A stretch of DNA of 60,778 nt from JBFXCK01 sp050182275 (GCA_050182275.1 JBFXCK010000010.1:1-60778); one strand, 5' to 3'. Shown: positions 34,511-43,528, counted from the first letter of the stretch. Made by a program: numbers and translations. The notes: generated by a model not told the origin, from the sequence alone.

Positions 34511-35509
34511 TTATCTATGCCGCGTGCGCTGCCACCAACTTAAAACACCGGCCGGTTTTCGAAGGGAATCCGCGTGCTTTTGATAAATTTGCTTCACGCT
34601 GTCGGATTTTTCCAGTTCAGACAAGTGATCGATCGCGGCGGCTAAGCGGGAATATTGATCTTTATCGATTACAGCGCCGATTACCGAAAGCATGTTATCA
34701 TGTACAATATGCGCCTCGGTTGCCTGCCCAATACAATGGGGCGGGAGATTTCCATATAGTTGAGCGGCTTTTTTAATAAGGGTTTCTTGAATTTCCTTCT
34801 TTAAGGCAGGATCGCTTTGCCCCAGCGCAAAAGCCAACAGCAAGGACGGATAAGCCCACTCAACCGGCTTGGAGCGCGCCATTGTCAATAATTGCTGGGA
34901 AAAATCGCGCAAAGTTTGATGGTTAAATTCGGCAGCAAGTTCTTTATACAAATTGCGGGCAAATTTTATATAGTCAGCCCCGGAAAAACTAAATAACCGG
35001 CAGCGGTTGCCATAAGAGCCGATTTTGCTTAACAGCTTGGTCAGGCTCGAAAGGCGCGGATCACAAGTTTCAAACTTGCCCGGTGCAGGCTGATAGGAGC
35101 GGGGCTGGGAAAACGCAATAAAATCTTCCAAAAAATAACAGCCATATGCCGGCCAAAGTTCCCTTAGCGTTCTATCCAGGACAGCGGCATGTAGTTTAGG
35201 GTCATCAGGCTGGCGGCGAGGGGGAAACGGAGCGCCAACCGGAAGATCGACTATAGTGGCGTCATCATAATCAAGCCGCCTATTTTCAAAAACGGACAAG
35301 GTATTGAAAGTGCGGGCCCAGAAATTCTTTCGGGTTAATATAATACCTAATTCTCTTTGTTCCTTCTCGATGTTGCTTGCCCACCAAGCAAAACCCTTTA
35401 AATCCCAACATTCCGGATTAACGCCAAAACTATCAAGTAAAGACTCGGTATAGGCCGTTAGGCTATAACGGTCATCGGTAAGGGGGTCATAGGGTAAAGC
35501 TTCGCTCAT
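34511..35509 (-). CDS. Unrecognised protein, 332 residues
   Basis: A soluble, mostly helical protein with no signal peptide or membrane segment. A Trp-rich N-terminal segment (CWDLKGFAWWASNIEKEQ), a Pro-rich loop (PVGAPFPPRRQPDDP) and a helical C-terminal half are visible. No family is recognised. It lies 63 bp upstream of parE on the same strand but separated from the small exported gene upstream by a terminator, so it has its own transcript. Its codon use is more AT-rich than parE. Confidence 0.6.
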   Translation of the reverse strand: MSEALPYDPLTDDRYSLTAYTESLLDSFGVNPECWDLKGFAWWASNIEKEQRELGIILTRKNFWARTFNTLSVFENRRLDYDDATIVDLPVGAPFPPRRQPDDPKLHAAVLDRTLRELWPAYGCYFLEDFIAFSQPRSYQPAPGKFETCDPRLSSLTKLLSKIGSYGNRCRLFSFSGADYIKFARNLYKELAAEFNHQTLRDFSQQLLTMARSKPVEWAYPSLLLAFALGQSDPALKKEIQETLIKKAAQLYGNLPPHCIGQATEAHIVHDNMLSVIGAVIDKDQYSRLAAAIDHLSELEKSDSVKQIYQKHADSLRKPAGVLSWWQRTRHR

Positions 35510-35564
35510 CGCCCGGCCAGTGTAACAAACGGTATCCTTTATAGCAACAAAAACTTTAAAGAAT

Positions 35565-35593
35565 AAAAAAAGGGCCCATTTAGGGCCCTTTTT
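35565..35593 (-). terminator. Bidirectional-type terminator after the small exported gene
   Basis: Stem AAAAAGGGCCC (35567-35577) with GGGCCCTTTTT (35583-35593) around loop ATTTA. The A run becomes a T run on the minus strand, so it terminates the gene at 35611; the symmetric form would also work on the plus strand. Confidence 0.85.
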
Positions 35594-35610
35594 ATTGAGC
35601 TAGAAATTCA

Positions 35611-35796
35611 TTAGCCTTTAGCAGCAGCTATTACCCGCACCGTCATTTGAGCTGGGCGGATGCCGGCCATCGGTTGCGCATTTACGCAAGTGAAAGCGAT
35701 ATCTTCATCGCAGTTAAATGCCTGGCTGGGAGCTGGAACAAAAAGCAATGAAACTAATAACATTGCAAAAATAAAAAGAGACAATAGCTTTTGCAT
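35611..35796 (-). CDS. Small exported protein, 61 residues
   Basis: A short protein with a clear signal peptide (LLSLFIFAMLLVSLLF, cleavage probably after SQA) and a mature part of about 35 residues with two cysteines (FNCDED and FTCVN) that may form a disulphide. I use ATG at 35796, preceded on the minus strand by AAGGAGAAC; the frame extends to 35814 but that start has no ribosome site. It is flanked by its own terminator. No family is recognised. Compare the 77-residue exported protein at 10449. Confidence 0.7.
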   Translation of the reverse strand: MQKLLSLFIFAMLLVSLLFVPAPSQAFNCDEDIAFTCVNAQPMAGIRPAQMTVRVIAAAKG

Positions 35797-35940
35797 TGAT
35801 GTTCTCCTTATCAAGAGCTAAAAGAGGGGGCGTCTTGGCCGCATAGAATACCTATTTGAGTATGCTGTCAAGGCGTTTTTAATTTAAAACACTGTATTTT
35901 AAAGCTATTTTCTCATAATCCTTCAAAATTAGCTGATTGT

Positions 35941-36339
35941 ATGAAATCGACTAAATCTTCTCTTCCTATGGCTCCTACCGGTGAGTTGAAATTCCGCACC
36001 ATTGGCATGCCCGCGGATACCAACGCTCATGGCGACATGTTCGGCGGCTGGATGATGAGCCAAATGGATTTAGCCGGCGCCAGCTTCGCCGTGGAAATTT
36101 CCAAGGGGCCTGTGGTGACAATTGCGGTCGATGGCATGACCTTCCATTTGCCGGTTGAAGTGGGCGATGAGGTCAGTTGTTATGCCTCGCTGGTGAGAAT
36201 TGGCAAAACTTCAATTGCCGTAAAGGTTGAAGCCTGGGCGCGCCGCCAGCTTCATGCCGAGCTGGAATTGGTGACCCAAGGCACCTTCACCTATGTTGCA
36301 ATAGATGATAACCGTCAGCCACGCCAGGTTAAGAAATAA
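35941..36339 (+). CDS. YciA-like acyl-CoA thioesterase
   Basis: A 132-residue hotdog-fold protein. The segment MPADTNAHGDMFGGWMMSQMDLAG contains the family active-site region (GD.FGGW and the following Asp), and VEVGDEVSCYASLVRIGKTSI is the typical second half. YciA-type enzymes hydrolyse a range of acyl-CoAs in the cytosol. It stands alone, and an AT-rich intergenic stretch follows. Confidence 0.9.
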   Translation: MKSTKSSLPMAPTGELKFRTIGMPADTNAHGDMFGGWMMSQMDLAGASFAVEISKGPVVTIAVDGMTFHLPVEVGDEVSCYASLVRIGKTSIAVKVEAWARRQLHAELELVTQGTFTYVAIDDNRQPRQVKK

Positions 36340-36542
36340 AATAATTAAATATTGCTATAATTTAATTTTATTAGTTCATAAAGCCGCAATATAATAAAAT
36401 TATATTTTATTATAAATTATTATTTATCAATTACTTAATGTATTTATGTAATAATTATTTAATATAAATACAGATTGACTACTATAATACTAAAGTAGCA
36501 GCATCATAAGCACTAATCTTTTAATTTTGAAAGGAGAGTGCT
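36340..36542. other. AT-rich intergenic stretch
   Basis: About 200 bp consisting largely of A and T up to 36475, ending with TATAAT at 36484-36489 inside an inverted repeat CTACTATAATACTAAAGTAG, and a good ribosome site (GAAAGGAGAG) before the next gene. No ORF is supported. It is likely to contain the promoter of the 36543 gene. The composition is unlike the flanks, but I see no insertion ends. Confidence 0.5.
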
Positions 36543-37301
36543 ATGAGAAAAATTCTTGCCAAAATCGGGTTTGGTGAAAAAAACAAAGCCGGTAATCCTC
36601 CCAAGGCCGAAGGCGATATTTTGCGGCGAAAAGAATATGCCGCGAATACCCCTTTCTTTGAAGAGGGGGGAAAGTTCCTTAATCAGTCAACCGCCGCCAA
36701 GATCATCGATCTTGTGCAGGTCTTGCAGGCGCATGAGGTGTCATGGCCCCAAGCTCAGGTGATTTGGTGGGCGCTGAAAGAGGCGCATGACTCGTTCAAG
36801 CCTTTAAAGCGCGAGGTTGATACCGCAGTGCTTGCCCAAATTCCCGATGTGGTTTCAAGTGGGAATGTTTCCTATCAAATCCATTTGCAAAATCAAGGCG
36901 TGACTTTGGGCGAGCTTGGTTATAGGGCCTTTGGCATTAAGAAGGACAAAGGCCAAACCATCAGCCAATCGGTCGAAGCCATGCGCATGTGGCAAGATAT
37001 GGCCAAGGATGGCAATCAACGCCGGCGCATCATGGAGGAAGTGAAAACGGCATTGGCGGTTTATCTGAGGCGCTATCTTGGCAATAAAGGCCCGCATGAT
37101 GCCATGATTTTAAAAGGCGCCATCAGCCGCGCCCACGCTTTAATGGAGCATAATTTGCTGCTGGCCTATGAACTCGACCGCGAATCGCCAACAGGTTTTT
37201 CGGTGCAGCAAATGAATCTTGGCCCCGGCCAAAGAGAAGTGCTTGATGAAGTCGCCCCGGCTTTATTGCACAGAAAGCGCCAAAAAGCGCTCGTGCATTA
37301 A
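36543..37301 (+). CDS. Unrecognised protein, 252 residues
   Basis: A soluble, basic, mostly helical protein without signal peptide. It contains segments such as IIDLVQVLQAHEVSWPQAQVIWWALKEA and ELGYRAFGIKKDKGQTISQSVEAMRMW, and has no motif that I can assign. A good ribosome site (AAGGAGAG, six bases before ATG) and the AT-rich upstream region suggest high expression. Downstream lies a palindromic repeat and then the convergent glnA. Confidence 0.65.
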   Translation: MRKILAKIGFGEKNKAGNPPKAEGDILRRKEYAANTPFFEEGGKFLNQSTAAKIIDLVQVLQAHEVSWPQAQVIWWALKEAHDSFKPLKREVDTAVLAQIPDVVSSGNVSYQIHLQNQGVTLGELGYRAFGIKKDKGQTISQSVEAMRMWQDMAKDGNQRRRIMEEVKTALAVYLRRYLGNKGPHDAMILKGAISRAHALMEHNLLLAYELDRESPTGFSVQQMNLGPGQREVLDEVAPALLHRKRQKALVH

Positions 37302-37340
37302 GGCCAGGTTACAGGAGGGGAAAAGCCGCCTATTTGTTGT

Positions 37341-37486
37341 CCCTCTCCCCTTGCGGGAGAGGGAAGCGAACGAAGTGAGCAGGGTGAGGGGTTTGGGCAT
37401 AATTTTTATTACCCCTCACCCAGCATTTCCTAATTCGGCCTTTGGCCTCATAATGAAATGCTGACCTCTCCCGCAAGGGGAGAGGT
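37341..37486. repeat. 146-bp palindromic intergenic repeat
   Basis: A large imperfect palindrome between the 36543 gene and glnA. Outer arms CCCTCTCCCCTTGCGGGAG (from 37341) and CTCCCGCAAGGGGAGAGG (to about 37484) are near-perfect inverted copies; inner arms GGGTGAGGGGT and ACCCCTCACCC flank a short AT loop. Repeats with this CCTCTCCC-TTGCGGGAGAGG core are widespread dispersed elements in proteobacteria. It could fold as an RNA hairpin and act as a shared convergent terminator. It spans most of the gap to glnA. Confidence 0.8.
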
Positions 37487-37495
37487 GAAAAAAGA

Positions 37496-38905
37496 TCAAA
37501 CGCTATAATACATCTTAAACTCAACCGGATGCGGCGTGTGTTCCATTTCATAAACCTCCGGCCATTTCAATTCTAAATAGCCATCAATCAAATCATCGGT
37601 GAAGACGCCGCCGACTTTTAGGAAAGCGCGGTCATTGTCGAGCGCGCCCAGCGCTTCGCGCAAAGAGCCGCACACGGTTGGCACTTTTTTCAATTCAGCG
37701 GGTGGCAGATGATATAAATCAGCATCCATCGTTTTGCCAGGATGAATTTTGTTTTTAATGCCATCCAATCCCGCCATCAGCATCGCAGCAAAGCTTAAAT
37801 AGGGATTTGCGGCGGGGTCGGGGAAGCGCACCTCAACCCGTTTGGCTTTATCGCCGACGCTATAGGGAATGCGGCAAGAGGCGCTGCGGTTATGGGCGGA
37901 ATAGGCGAGCAATACCGGCGCTTCGAATCCTGGAATCAAGCGCTTGTAAGAATTGGTGGTAGGATTGGTGAAGGCGTTAATCGCCCGCGCGTGCTTGATA
38001 ATGCCACCAATATAATAAAGCGCCATTTCCGATAGGCCGGCATTGCTTTTACCGGCGAATAAAGGCTTGCCCTTTTTCCAAAGGCTTTGATGCACATGCA
38101 TGCCGCTGCCATTATCGCCCCTGATGGGTTTCGGCATAAAACAGGCGGTCTTGCCATAGGCGTGCGCCACATTGTGGACGACATATTTATAAATCTGCAC
38201 CGCATCGGCCATTTTGGTAAGGGTGCTGAATTTAATGCCCAGCTCATGCTGGCTGGCGGCCACTTCATGATGATGTTTTTCAATATCAACGCCCATATCG
38301 CCCATCACGGTCAGCATTTCGGCGCGCAAATCATTACCGCTGTCAACCGGTTGCACCGGGAAATAACCGCCCTTAACGCCGGGGCGGTGGCCCATATTGC
38401 CGTTTGGCATTTGCGCGCCCGAATTATAGGGGCCTTCATTTGAATCGATAAAGTGAAATACCTGATTCATCGCCACATCGAAACGCACATCATCGAACAC
38501 AAAAAATTCAATTTCCGGCCCGAAATAAGCGTTATCGGCAAAGCCCGCCTTTGCTATAAAGGCCTCGGCGCGTTTAGCGATGGAGCGCGGATCGCGGGCG
38601 TAATTTTTTCCCGATTTCGGATCGGCCACATCGCAAGTGATAATCAAGGTTGGCTGCGCCGCAAACGGATCCAGCACCGCGGTGGCAAGATCGGGTAATA
38701 GCAGCATGTCGGATTCATTAATCGCCTTCCATCCGGCGATCGAGGAGCCGTCAAACGGCACGCCGTCATTTAACAAATCCGCATCAACCGTGCGCACCGC
38801 CTGGGTGGTGTGATGCCATTTGCCGCGCGGATCGGTAAAACGGAAATCGACATATTTAATGTCGTGATCTTTAATGGTTTGAAGTGTTTTTTTGATATCG
38901 CTCAT
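37496..38905 (-). CDS. glnA: Glutamine synthetase type I
   Basis: A 469-residue GSI enzyme (ATP-dependent glutamine formation from glutamate and ammonium). Motifs: DLRFTDPRGKWHHTT-like N-terminus, VPFDGSSIAGWKAINESDM, PRSIAKRAEAFI, KPIRGDNGSGMHVHQSLW, and the adenylylation region ADLYHLPPAELKKVP with its Tyr. I use the ATG at 38905 with ribosome site AGGAG; the frame extends upstream to 38998, but that would add 31 non-family residues. No glnB precedes it: the upstream gene is divergent and unrelated. In many alphaproteobacteria glnB and glnA are adjacent. Confidence 0.95.
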   Translation of the reverse strand: MSDIKKTLQTIKDHDIKYVDFRFTDPRGKWHHTTQAVRTVDADLLNDGVPFDGSSIAGWKAINESDMLLLPDLATAVLDPFAAQPTLIITCDVADPKSGKNYARDPRSIAKRAEAFIAKAGFADNAYFGPEIEFFVFDDVRFDVAMNQVFHFIDSNEGPYNSGAQMPNGNMGHRPGVKGGYFPVQPVDSGNDLRAEMLTVMGDMGVDIEKHHHEVAASQHELGIKFSTLTKMADAVQIYKYVVHNVAHAYGKTACFMPKPIRGDNGSGMHVHQSLWKKGKPLFAGKSNAGLSEMALYYIGGIIKHARAINAFTNPTTNSYKRLIPGFEAPVLLAYSAHNRSASCRIPYSVGDKAKRVEVRFPDPAANPYLSFAAMLMAGLDGIKNKIHPGKTMDADLYHLPPAELKKVPTVCGSLREALGALDNDRAFLKVGGVFTDDLIDGYLELKWPEVYEMEHTPHPVEFKMYYSV

Positions 38906-39086
38906 CACGGGCTCCTGGGGGAAGGGAAAGAAGGATGAAAGGCACTTCCTTATAGCGCAAGCTAAAATTAATGCACTAGCCTTTGGGGCTAAAAACAAGA
39001 GTTTATCCCTAAACTTCTTAGTAACTATTTTTTGCTAGGCTGAAAGCGTAAACTAACGAAAAAGTAACTATTGAAGGCGGGTCGCT

Positions 39087-39713
39087 ATGTTGTTGGAAAA
39101 TAACCCTTCCGAGCTTTTATCGCCTTTGGCCGCCCCTAAGCAGCCAGGGATTAGCGCGGGTTCTAAAGCCCCTTGGAAATCCTGGAATCCGGGCCTGGAT
39201 AATGACGATCAAACTTTGGCCCAAGCCTATCAAAGCCTGCCCGGCAATGATCCGGGCCAAATCCATTGGCTGGTGCGTTTATTGGAAAACCCGAAAAGCA
39301 AAGTGGCGCTATCGGGCGCACTCGAATTATTCGACCATGATATTGTCCATATATTATTGGGCCGCGGCTTGCTGCCGCAAGATGAATCTTTTGTTATCGG
39401 CTTTACCATGGGCGCGTCCTCAACTGCTAAATTCTGGGAACGGCGTTTGTTTAAGATGGTGGCGCACCGTTTTTATCCCAGTATTTACCGCTTAAATGGC
39501 GATCAAATCAAAGTCTATGACATGGCGTTTGATGGGGCGCAAAGCAGCGAATGCCGCGATTTGCACCAAATCAGCTTCAAAAACTATATGGATTGGAAGC
39601 TGGGCGATTTACGCAGCCACCTTAAAATCGATAAAAACTATTTGCGCAAACTTTACGCCGAAGAACAGCGCCTCATTCCCGGTTCCAAAGCCAGCCAGCG
39701 CCTTCCATTGTAA
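39087..39713 (+). CDS. Conserved-looking protein with an HD..H motif, 208 residues
   Basis: A soluble protein with no signal peptide. The central segment LELFDHDIVHILLGRGLLPQ, followed by DESFVIGFTMGASS, has a DHDIVH pattern that could bind a metal and looks like a conserved family core. I recall similar text in uncharacterised bacterial proteins but cannot name a family. The C-terminal part (FKNYMDWKLGDLRSHLKID) is charged. It is divergent from glnA and shares the 181-bp gap with it. Confidence 0.6.
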   Translation: MLLENNPSELLSPLAAPKQPGISAGSKAPWKSWNPGLDNDDQTLAQAYQSLPGNDPGQIHWLVRLLENPKSKVALSGALELFDHDIVHILLGRGLLPQDESFVIGFTMGASSTAKFWERRLFKMVAHRFYPSIYRLNGDQIKVYDMAFDGAQSSECRDLHQISFKNYMDWKLGDLRSHLKIDKNYLRKLYAEEQRLIPGSKASQRLPL

Positions 39714-39817
39714 ATTATCCCCCGTTCGCATAGCTCCGTTGCGCTAGGAACGCTTGATTTCCAGGCTTCCTGCCCGTATAAGTTTTTCCTATAAACTTTT
39801 TAAAGGGTACGGAAAAA

Positions 39818-40606
39818 ATGGGTTTACATCATGATGGGTTCGAGACGGTCAATCTCGAACAGGAATCCGCTGAACAGGATCTGGTTTTATTAGGCGTTTT
39901 AGCCTGCCATTTATACGGTACCGATCAAATCCCAGTCCAGTTGCAGGGCTGTTTCACCTCGGTGCAAAAAGGGCAAATTCAGGAATATGTTCAAAAATTT
40001 GCCGCTATTAAAGCCGCCAATAAAAATCCACGGCCTAATAAATTTAAAAAGGCTTTTTCTACTTCACCTGCCGATGCAACCGTCAAACTCAAAGTCCATT
40101 TTTCCGGCGCGCACTTTTTAAGCTCGGATACGGTCGCCAATTTAATTATGGAAGGGGCTAATATTGAAGTTCGGATGCCCGATCCCTTAGATAAGCACCG
40201 CAATAGAACTCCTTTAATGGCGGCTGCCCATAAAGGCGATGCTTATTTAGTAATGGAATTACTGGGCTATGGCGCGCAAATCGCGGCTGTCGACCGTTAC
40301 GGGCGCAATGCCTTGGACCATTGGAAAAACTCTCCGTTCCATCAGCATCGCGATCATAAGGCGGAAATGGAATTAGCGGGTAAAATTTTGCGCCTAGCTT
40401 TAGCACATGATGATTTAAGCCATATCGACCAGGAAATTGCCCATCAAGCCGGTTTGGTTAATGGCCCTACTTTTAAACAGTCGGTGGCCTTATATAGCTT
40501 CCTTAACATGCCCGATGCCCGCACCATAGTGCTAAAAGCGCTGCGGGAAAGAAGCCGCTCTAAACTCGCCCCCGGCCGTCTGCTGGCCGCTCACCGGACA
40601 CGCTAA
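39818..40606 (+). CDS. Ankyrin-repeat-containing protein, 262 residues
   Basis: A protein with roughly two ankyrin-like units at residues about 125-170 (NRTPLMAAAHKGDAYLVMEL, then LGYGAQIAAVDRYGRNALD), an N-terminal acidic segment, a basic middle (KKAFSTSPADATVKLK), and a helical C-terminal part with a basic end. It lacks a signal peptide. Ankyrin modules mediate protein binding; the partner is unknown. The 104-bp gap before it contains no gene but has an inverted repeat CGTTC/GAACG. Confidence 0.65.
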   Translation: MGLHHDGFETVNLEQESAEQDLVLLGVLACHLYGTDQIPVQLQGCFTSVQKGQIQEYVQKFAAIKAANKNPRPNKFKKAFSTSPADATVKLKVHFSGAHFLSSDTVANLIMEGANIEVRMPDPLDKHRNRTPLMAAAHKGDAYLVMELLGYGAQIAAVDRYGRNALDHWKNSPFHQHRDHKAEMELAGKILRLALAHDDLSHIDQEIAHQAGLVNGPTFKQSVALYSFLNMPDARTIVLKALRERSRSKLAPGRLLAAHRTR

Positions 40607-40672
40607 AACAGGCATTGAATATCCTTATAGGATATGATATATTTTATAGGTAATAATTACCAGGAGCGGAAA

Positions 40673-41434
40673 ATGGCAAATCCAAAAGACCCATTAGGCG
40701 ATTTTATTGCGCCCAAAGGCCCAACTGACGACATCAGCCCCGAGCGAATGGCGGCTGAAGTTTATGCGGAAAAAGTCGCTGCTGACCTGGCTGATCTAGG
40801 GCCGGGCGGCAAAACACGTTTACAGGCCGAATTGGCGGCAGCGCAAGACCGCATCGCTTTTCTTGAGGGGCGTTTGCAAGACGCGCAAAGCGCAACCGCC
40901 CGCAACGATCAAAAAACCGCAAAAATGGAAGAAGAACTTGACCGGGCCAGAGGCTTAAAAGAAATGATCATTGCCGAGGAAAAAAGAATCATCAGAGACG
41001 AAAAAACCGTTCTTACCAATCCGTATGGAGTGGCAGGAACTGGCTTTGACAATATGGCGATCGCAGGCGTCTCTATTACCGCCGCTAAAACGCCGCAAGC
41101 CACGACCGTTTCCATTCCTGTCGCCGGCGAAAACCCGCTCCAATTTGATCAGCGCATTGATGCGGCTGGTTTTGAACCCAAAATCGTCAAATTAAAGGGC
41201 GATGATGGCAAATTGAAAACATATGAATTGCCGCCAGAAAAACAGGCCAAAAAAGCCTCGGCCCAAGCGGCGCAAGGCGAACGGAATAAAATAGTTGCTC
41301 AGGAAAGCACCGAAGCAACCCGTAAACAAGCAAAACAACAAATGGCCCGCGATCCGCAAGCAAGCGTTCTCTTAAGCGCAACCGGCGCTTTGGGCAAGCT
41401 TTTAAAAGATAGTGTCAACTTAATGGATGGCTAA
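40673..41434 (+). CDS. Coiled-coil protein, 253 residues
   Basis: A hydrophilic protein. Residues about 30-115 are heptad-like and Ala/Glu/Lys-rich (RLQAELAAAQDRIAFLEGRL, EEELDRARGLKEMIIAEEKRI), and the C-terminal 100 residues are rich in Ala, Lys and Gln. There is no signal peptide or membrane segment. The ATG at 40673 has ribosome site AGGAGCGG; the upstream start at 40634 has none. The family is not recognised. Confidence 0.6.
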   Translation: MANPKDPLGDFIAPKGPTDDISPERMAAEVYAEKVAADLADLGPGGKTRLQAELAAAQDRIAFLEGRLQDAQSATARNDQKTAKMEEELDRARGLKEMIIAEEKRIIRDEKTVLTNPYGVAGTGFDNMAIAGVSITAAKTPQATTVSIPVAGENPLQFDQRIDAAGFEPKIVKLKGDDGKLKTYELPPEKQAKKASAQAAQGERNKIVAQESTEATRKQAKQQMARDPQASVLLSATGALGKLLKDSVNLMDG

Positions 41435-41480
41435 TCCTTAAGCTTTCTAATCTTCCAGCTTTTGTTTATAACGGGTGGAC

Positions 41481-42689
41481 ATGAATCCATCCGTTTCCAA
41501 TTTTACCGTGGCCTTAATCGCGGGCGAGCCTTCGGGCGATTATTTGGGCGCCCGCCTAATGGGCGCGCTGAAGGCGCAGCATTCCAATATCAATTTTATC
41601 GGCATCGGCGGCCCTTTGATGCAGGCGCAAGGCTTACAATCGTTTTTTCCTTATGAGGAACTGGCTTTGATGGGGTTGGTTGAAATCATTCCCCATATCC
41701 GCCATTTGCAAAAGCGCATTCAGCGCACCGCCGATTATTTGCGCCAAATAAATCCGGCGGCGTTAATCACCATCGACTCGCCAGGATTTAACAAGCGTGT
41801 CGTTAAAAAAATCGGCAAAGGGCGTTTTCCTTTGATTCATTATGTAGCGCCTTCTGTATGGGCCTGGCGCCCCGGCCGCGCCAAAGTTATGGCTAAATTA
41901 TACGACGCGGTTTTATGCCTGCTTCCTTTCGAGCCGCCCTATTTCGAACGGGCGGGGATGAAGGCCTATTTCATCGGCCATCCCATTGTTGAAAGCGGGG
42001 CAGGGATAGGCGATGCCAAGCGTTTACGTCAAAAACTAAATATTAATCCTAATGCAAAAGTTATTTGTCTTCTGCCCGGCAGCCGCAAGGGGGAAATCGC
42101 CCGCCACATGCCCTTATTCCGGCAAACAATGGCGCGCTTGCAAGAACGTTATGGCCAAGTGGTTGCTTTGCTTCCTACCTTGCCACATCTTCAGGAATTG
42201 ATTGCGCCCCATATTAAAAACTTTCCCACGCCTTTGCATATACTAACCGCCGAGCAAGATAAGCACGACGCTTTTGCTTTAAGCCAAATAGCGCTGGCGG
42301 CATCGGGCACTGTAACCTTGGAATTGGCGCTGGCGGGCTTGCCTCATGTGGTTGTGTACCGGGTTAATTGGTTGACCGCGCTTATCGCGCGGCAATTGGT
42401 TAAGACGCCGTGGATAACTTTGAGCAATATTTTGCTGCAAAAGAACACCGTGCCGGAGTATATTCAAGAACGCGCCACGCCGCATTTGGTTACGGAAGCA
42501 ATTGCCGAATTGCTCGATAATCCAACCAAGCGCATGGACCAAATCGCAAGTTTGGAAGAGGCGTCGCAAAAACTAAAACAAACCGCCTTGCCGTCGGAAG
42601 CGGCGGCGAAGGCGGTTTTGAGTTTAATGAAACAAGAAAGCCTAGATTATGCCGCAAACCCAATCCTTACTCGATCTGCTAACGTTTAA
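41481..42689 (+). CDS. lpxB: Lipid-A-disaccharide synthase
   Basis: A 402-residue GT-B glycosyltransferase (GT19), joining UDP-diacylglucosamine and lipid X in lipid A synthesis. Motifs: LIAGEPSGDYLGARLMGAL at the N-terminus, LMGLVEIIPHIRHL, ITIDSPGFN, YVAPSVWAWRPGRAK, LLPGSRKGEI, and SGTVTLELALAGLPHVVVYR. The ATG at 41481 follows an in-frame GTG at 41475. It is detached from the usual lpxD-fabZ-lpxA cluster. The next gene starts within its last 41 bases. Confidence 0.94.
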   Translation: MNPSVSNFTVALIAGEPSGDYLGARLMGALKAQHSNINFIGIGGPLMQAQGLQSFFPYEELALMGLVEIIPHIRHLQKRIQRTADYLRQINPAALITIDSPGFNKRVVKKIGKGRFPLIHYVAPSVWAWRPGRAKVMAKLYDAVLCLLPFEPPYFERAGMKAYFIGHPIVESGAGIGDAKRLRQKLNINPNAKVICLLPGSRKGEIARHMPLFRQTMARLQERYGQVVALLPTLPHLQELIAPHIKNFPTPLHILTAEQDKHDAFALSQIALAASGTVTLELALAGLPHVVVYRVNWLTALIARQLVKTPWITLSNILLQKNTVPEYIQERATPHLVTEAIAELLDNPTKRMDQIASLEEASQKLKQTALPSEAAAKAVLSLMKQESLDYAANPILTRSANV

Positions 42690-43404
42690 TGTAAAAACCG
42701 CTCGGGGAGTTTATAGCCGCGCCCAGGTTGATTTATTGCGCACCCGTTTGGGATATTTACAAGAAGATAAGCCAGACGATTTGGCTGATGCTAATGAGGA
42801 ATTTTTAGATAAATTAGCTCAAATAGCGCGCAATTCAGTTCAGCCGACAGAATTTGAAGTCCTTTCCCAGGCTAATGCGGAACTGCGCAAAGATATATTA
42901 TTGATTTTAATAACGACAGCGGAAAAAGCTTCTTCTTTAATCGCCGCTAAAGCTTTCAGCCAAATAGTTGATATAGTATCGGCTGCGGACGCAATCGATA
43001 AATCTTTGAGCGCTTCATATGATCCGTTTATTATTATCGAAGGCGCAATCGCCCGAATTAAAGGAAGAAAAAATAAAGATGAAAGGGAAGAATTGCTAAT
43101 TGCTATTACGCCTGAATTTAAGCGTTTAGCACCCTTAATGCAGGGCAATAAGGATCGAACGGATCAATATCTTGGGTTTTTCCGCGATATGCTGATCATG
43201 GCGGAATCGCAAGGCGGGGTAAAAACGCTGTTAGAGAATATCCGCCTATTGGCTTCGGAATGCGGGGTAGTTCTTAATGTTCCTCTTAAGGGCCGCGAAA
43301 ATTTGGATATGGTATTCGGCGCTATCGGCGAAGCTATGATGATTCAAAGGCCATCAACTCCGCCACCAAATCCAGGCAGGCCGGTTCTTGAGCAAACACG
43401 TTAG
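42649..43404 (+). CDS. Unrecognised helical protein, 251 residues
   Basis: A soluble helical protein (ILLILITTAEKASSLIAAKAFSQIVDIVS) without signal peptide. Its ATG lies inside lpxB by 41 bases with no clear ribosome site, so translation may be coupled. AT-richer codon use than lpxB and gltA. The C-terminal tail is Pro-rich. There is no recognised family. It may be a lineage-specific gene of unknown origin. Confidence 0.55.
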   Translation: MPQTQSLLDLLTFNVKTARGVYSRAQVDLLRTRLGYLQEDKPDDLADANEEFLDKLAQIARNSVQPTEFEVLSQANAELRKDILLILITTAEKASSLIAAKAFSQIVDIVSAADAIDKSLSASYDPFIIIEGAIARIKGRKNKDEREELLIAITPEFKRLAPLMQGNKDRTDQYLGFFRDMLIMAESQGGVKTLLENIRLLASECGVVLNVPLKGRENLDMVFGAIGEAMMIQRPSTPPPNPGRPVLEQTR

Positions 43405-43528
43405 TAATCCTGGGAAAAGTAATTTTATTACCCAATAGGATTTTGTTGACTTAACGGAAATAACTTGTTAGGGTGAGCCCAGATTAAATAGCCGCTTTAA
43501 AATCATAATTTTCTAGGAGGAGTTAACT

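Noticed and set aside
36475..36510. TTGACT as the -35 of the 36543 promoter
   Set aside because: Spacing to the nearest good -10 (TATAAT at 36484) is far too short; at 17 bp no -10 match is seen.
38906..39086. Sigma-54 promoter for glnA
   Set aside because: I searched both strands for GG-N10-GC type elements with correct spacing and found no convincing match.
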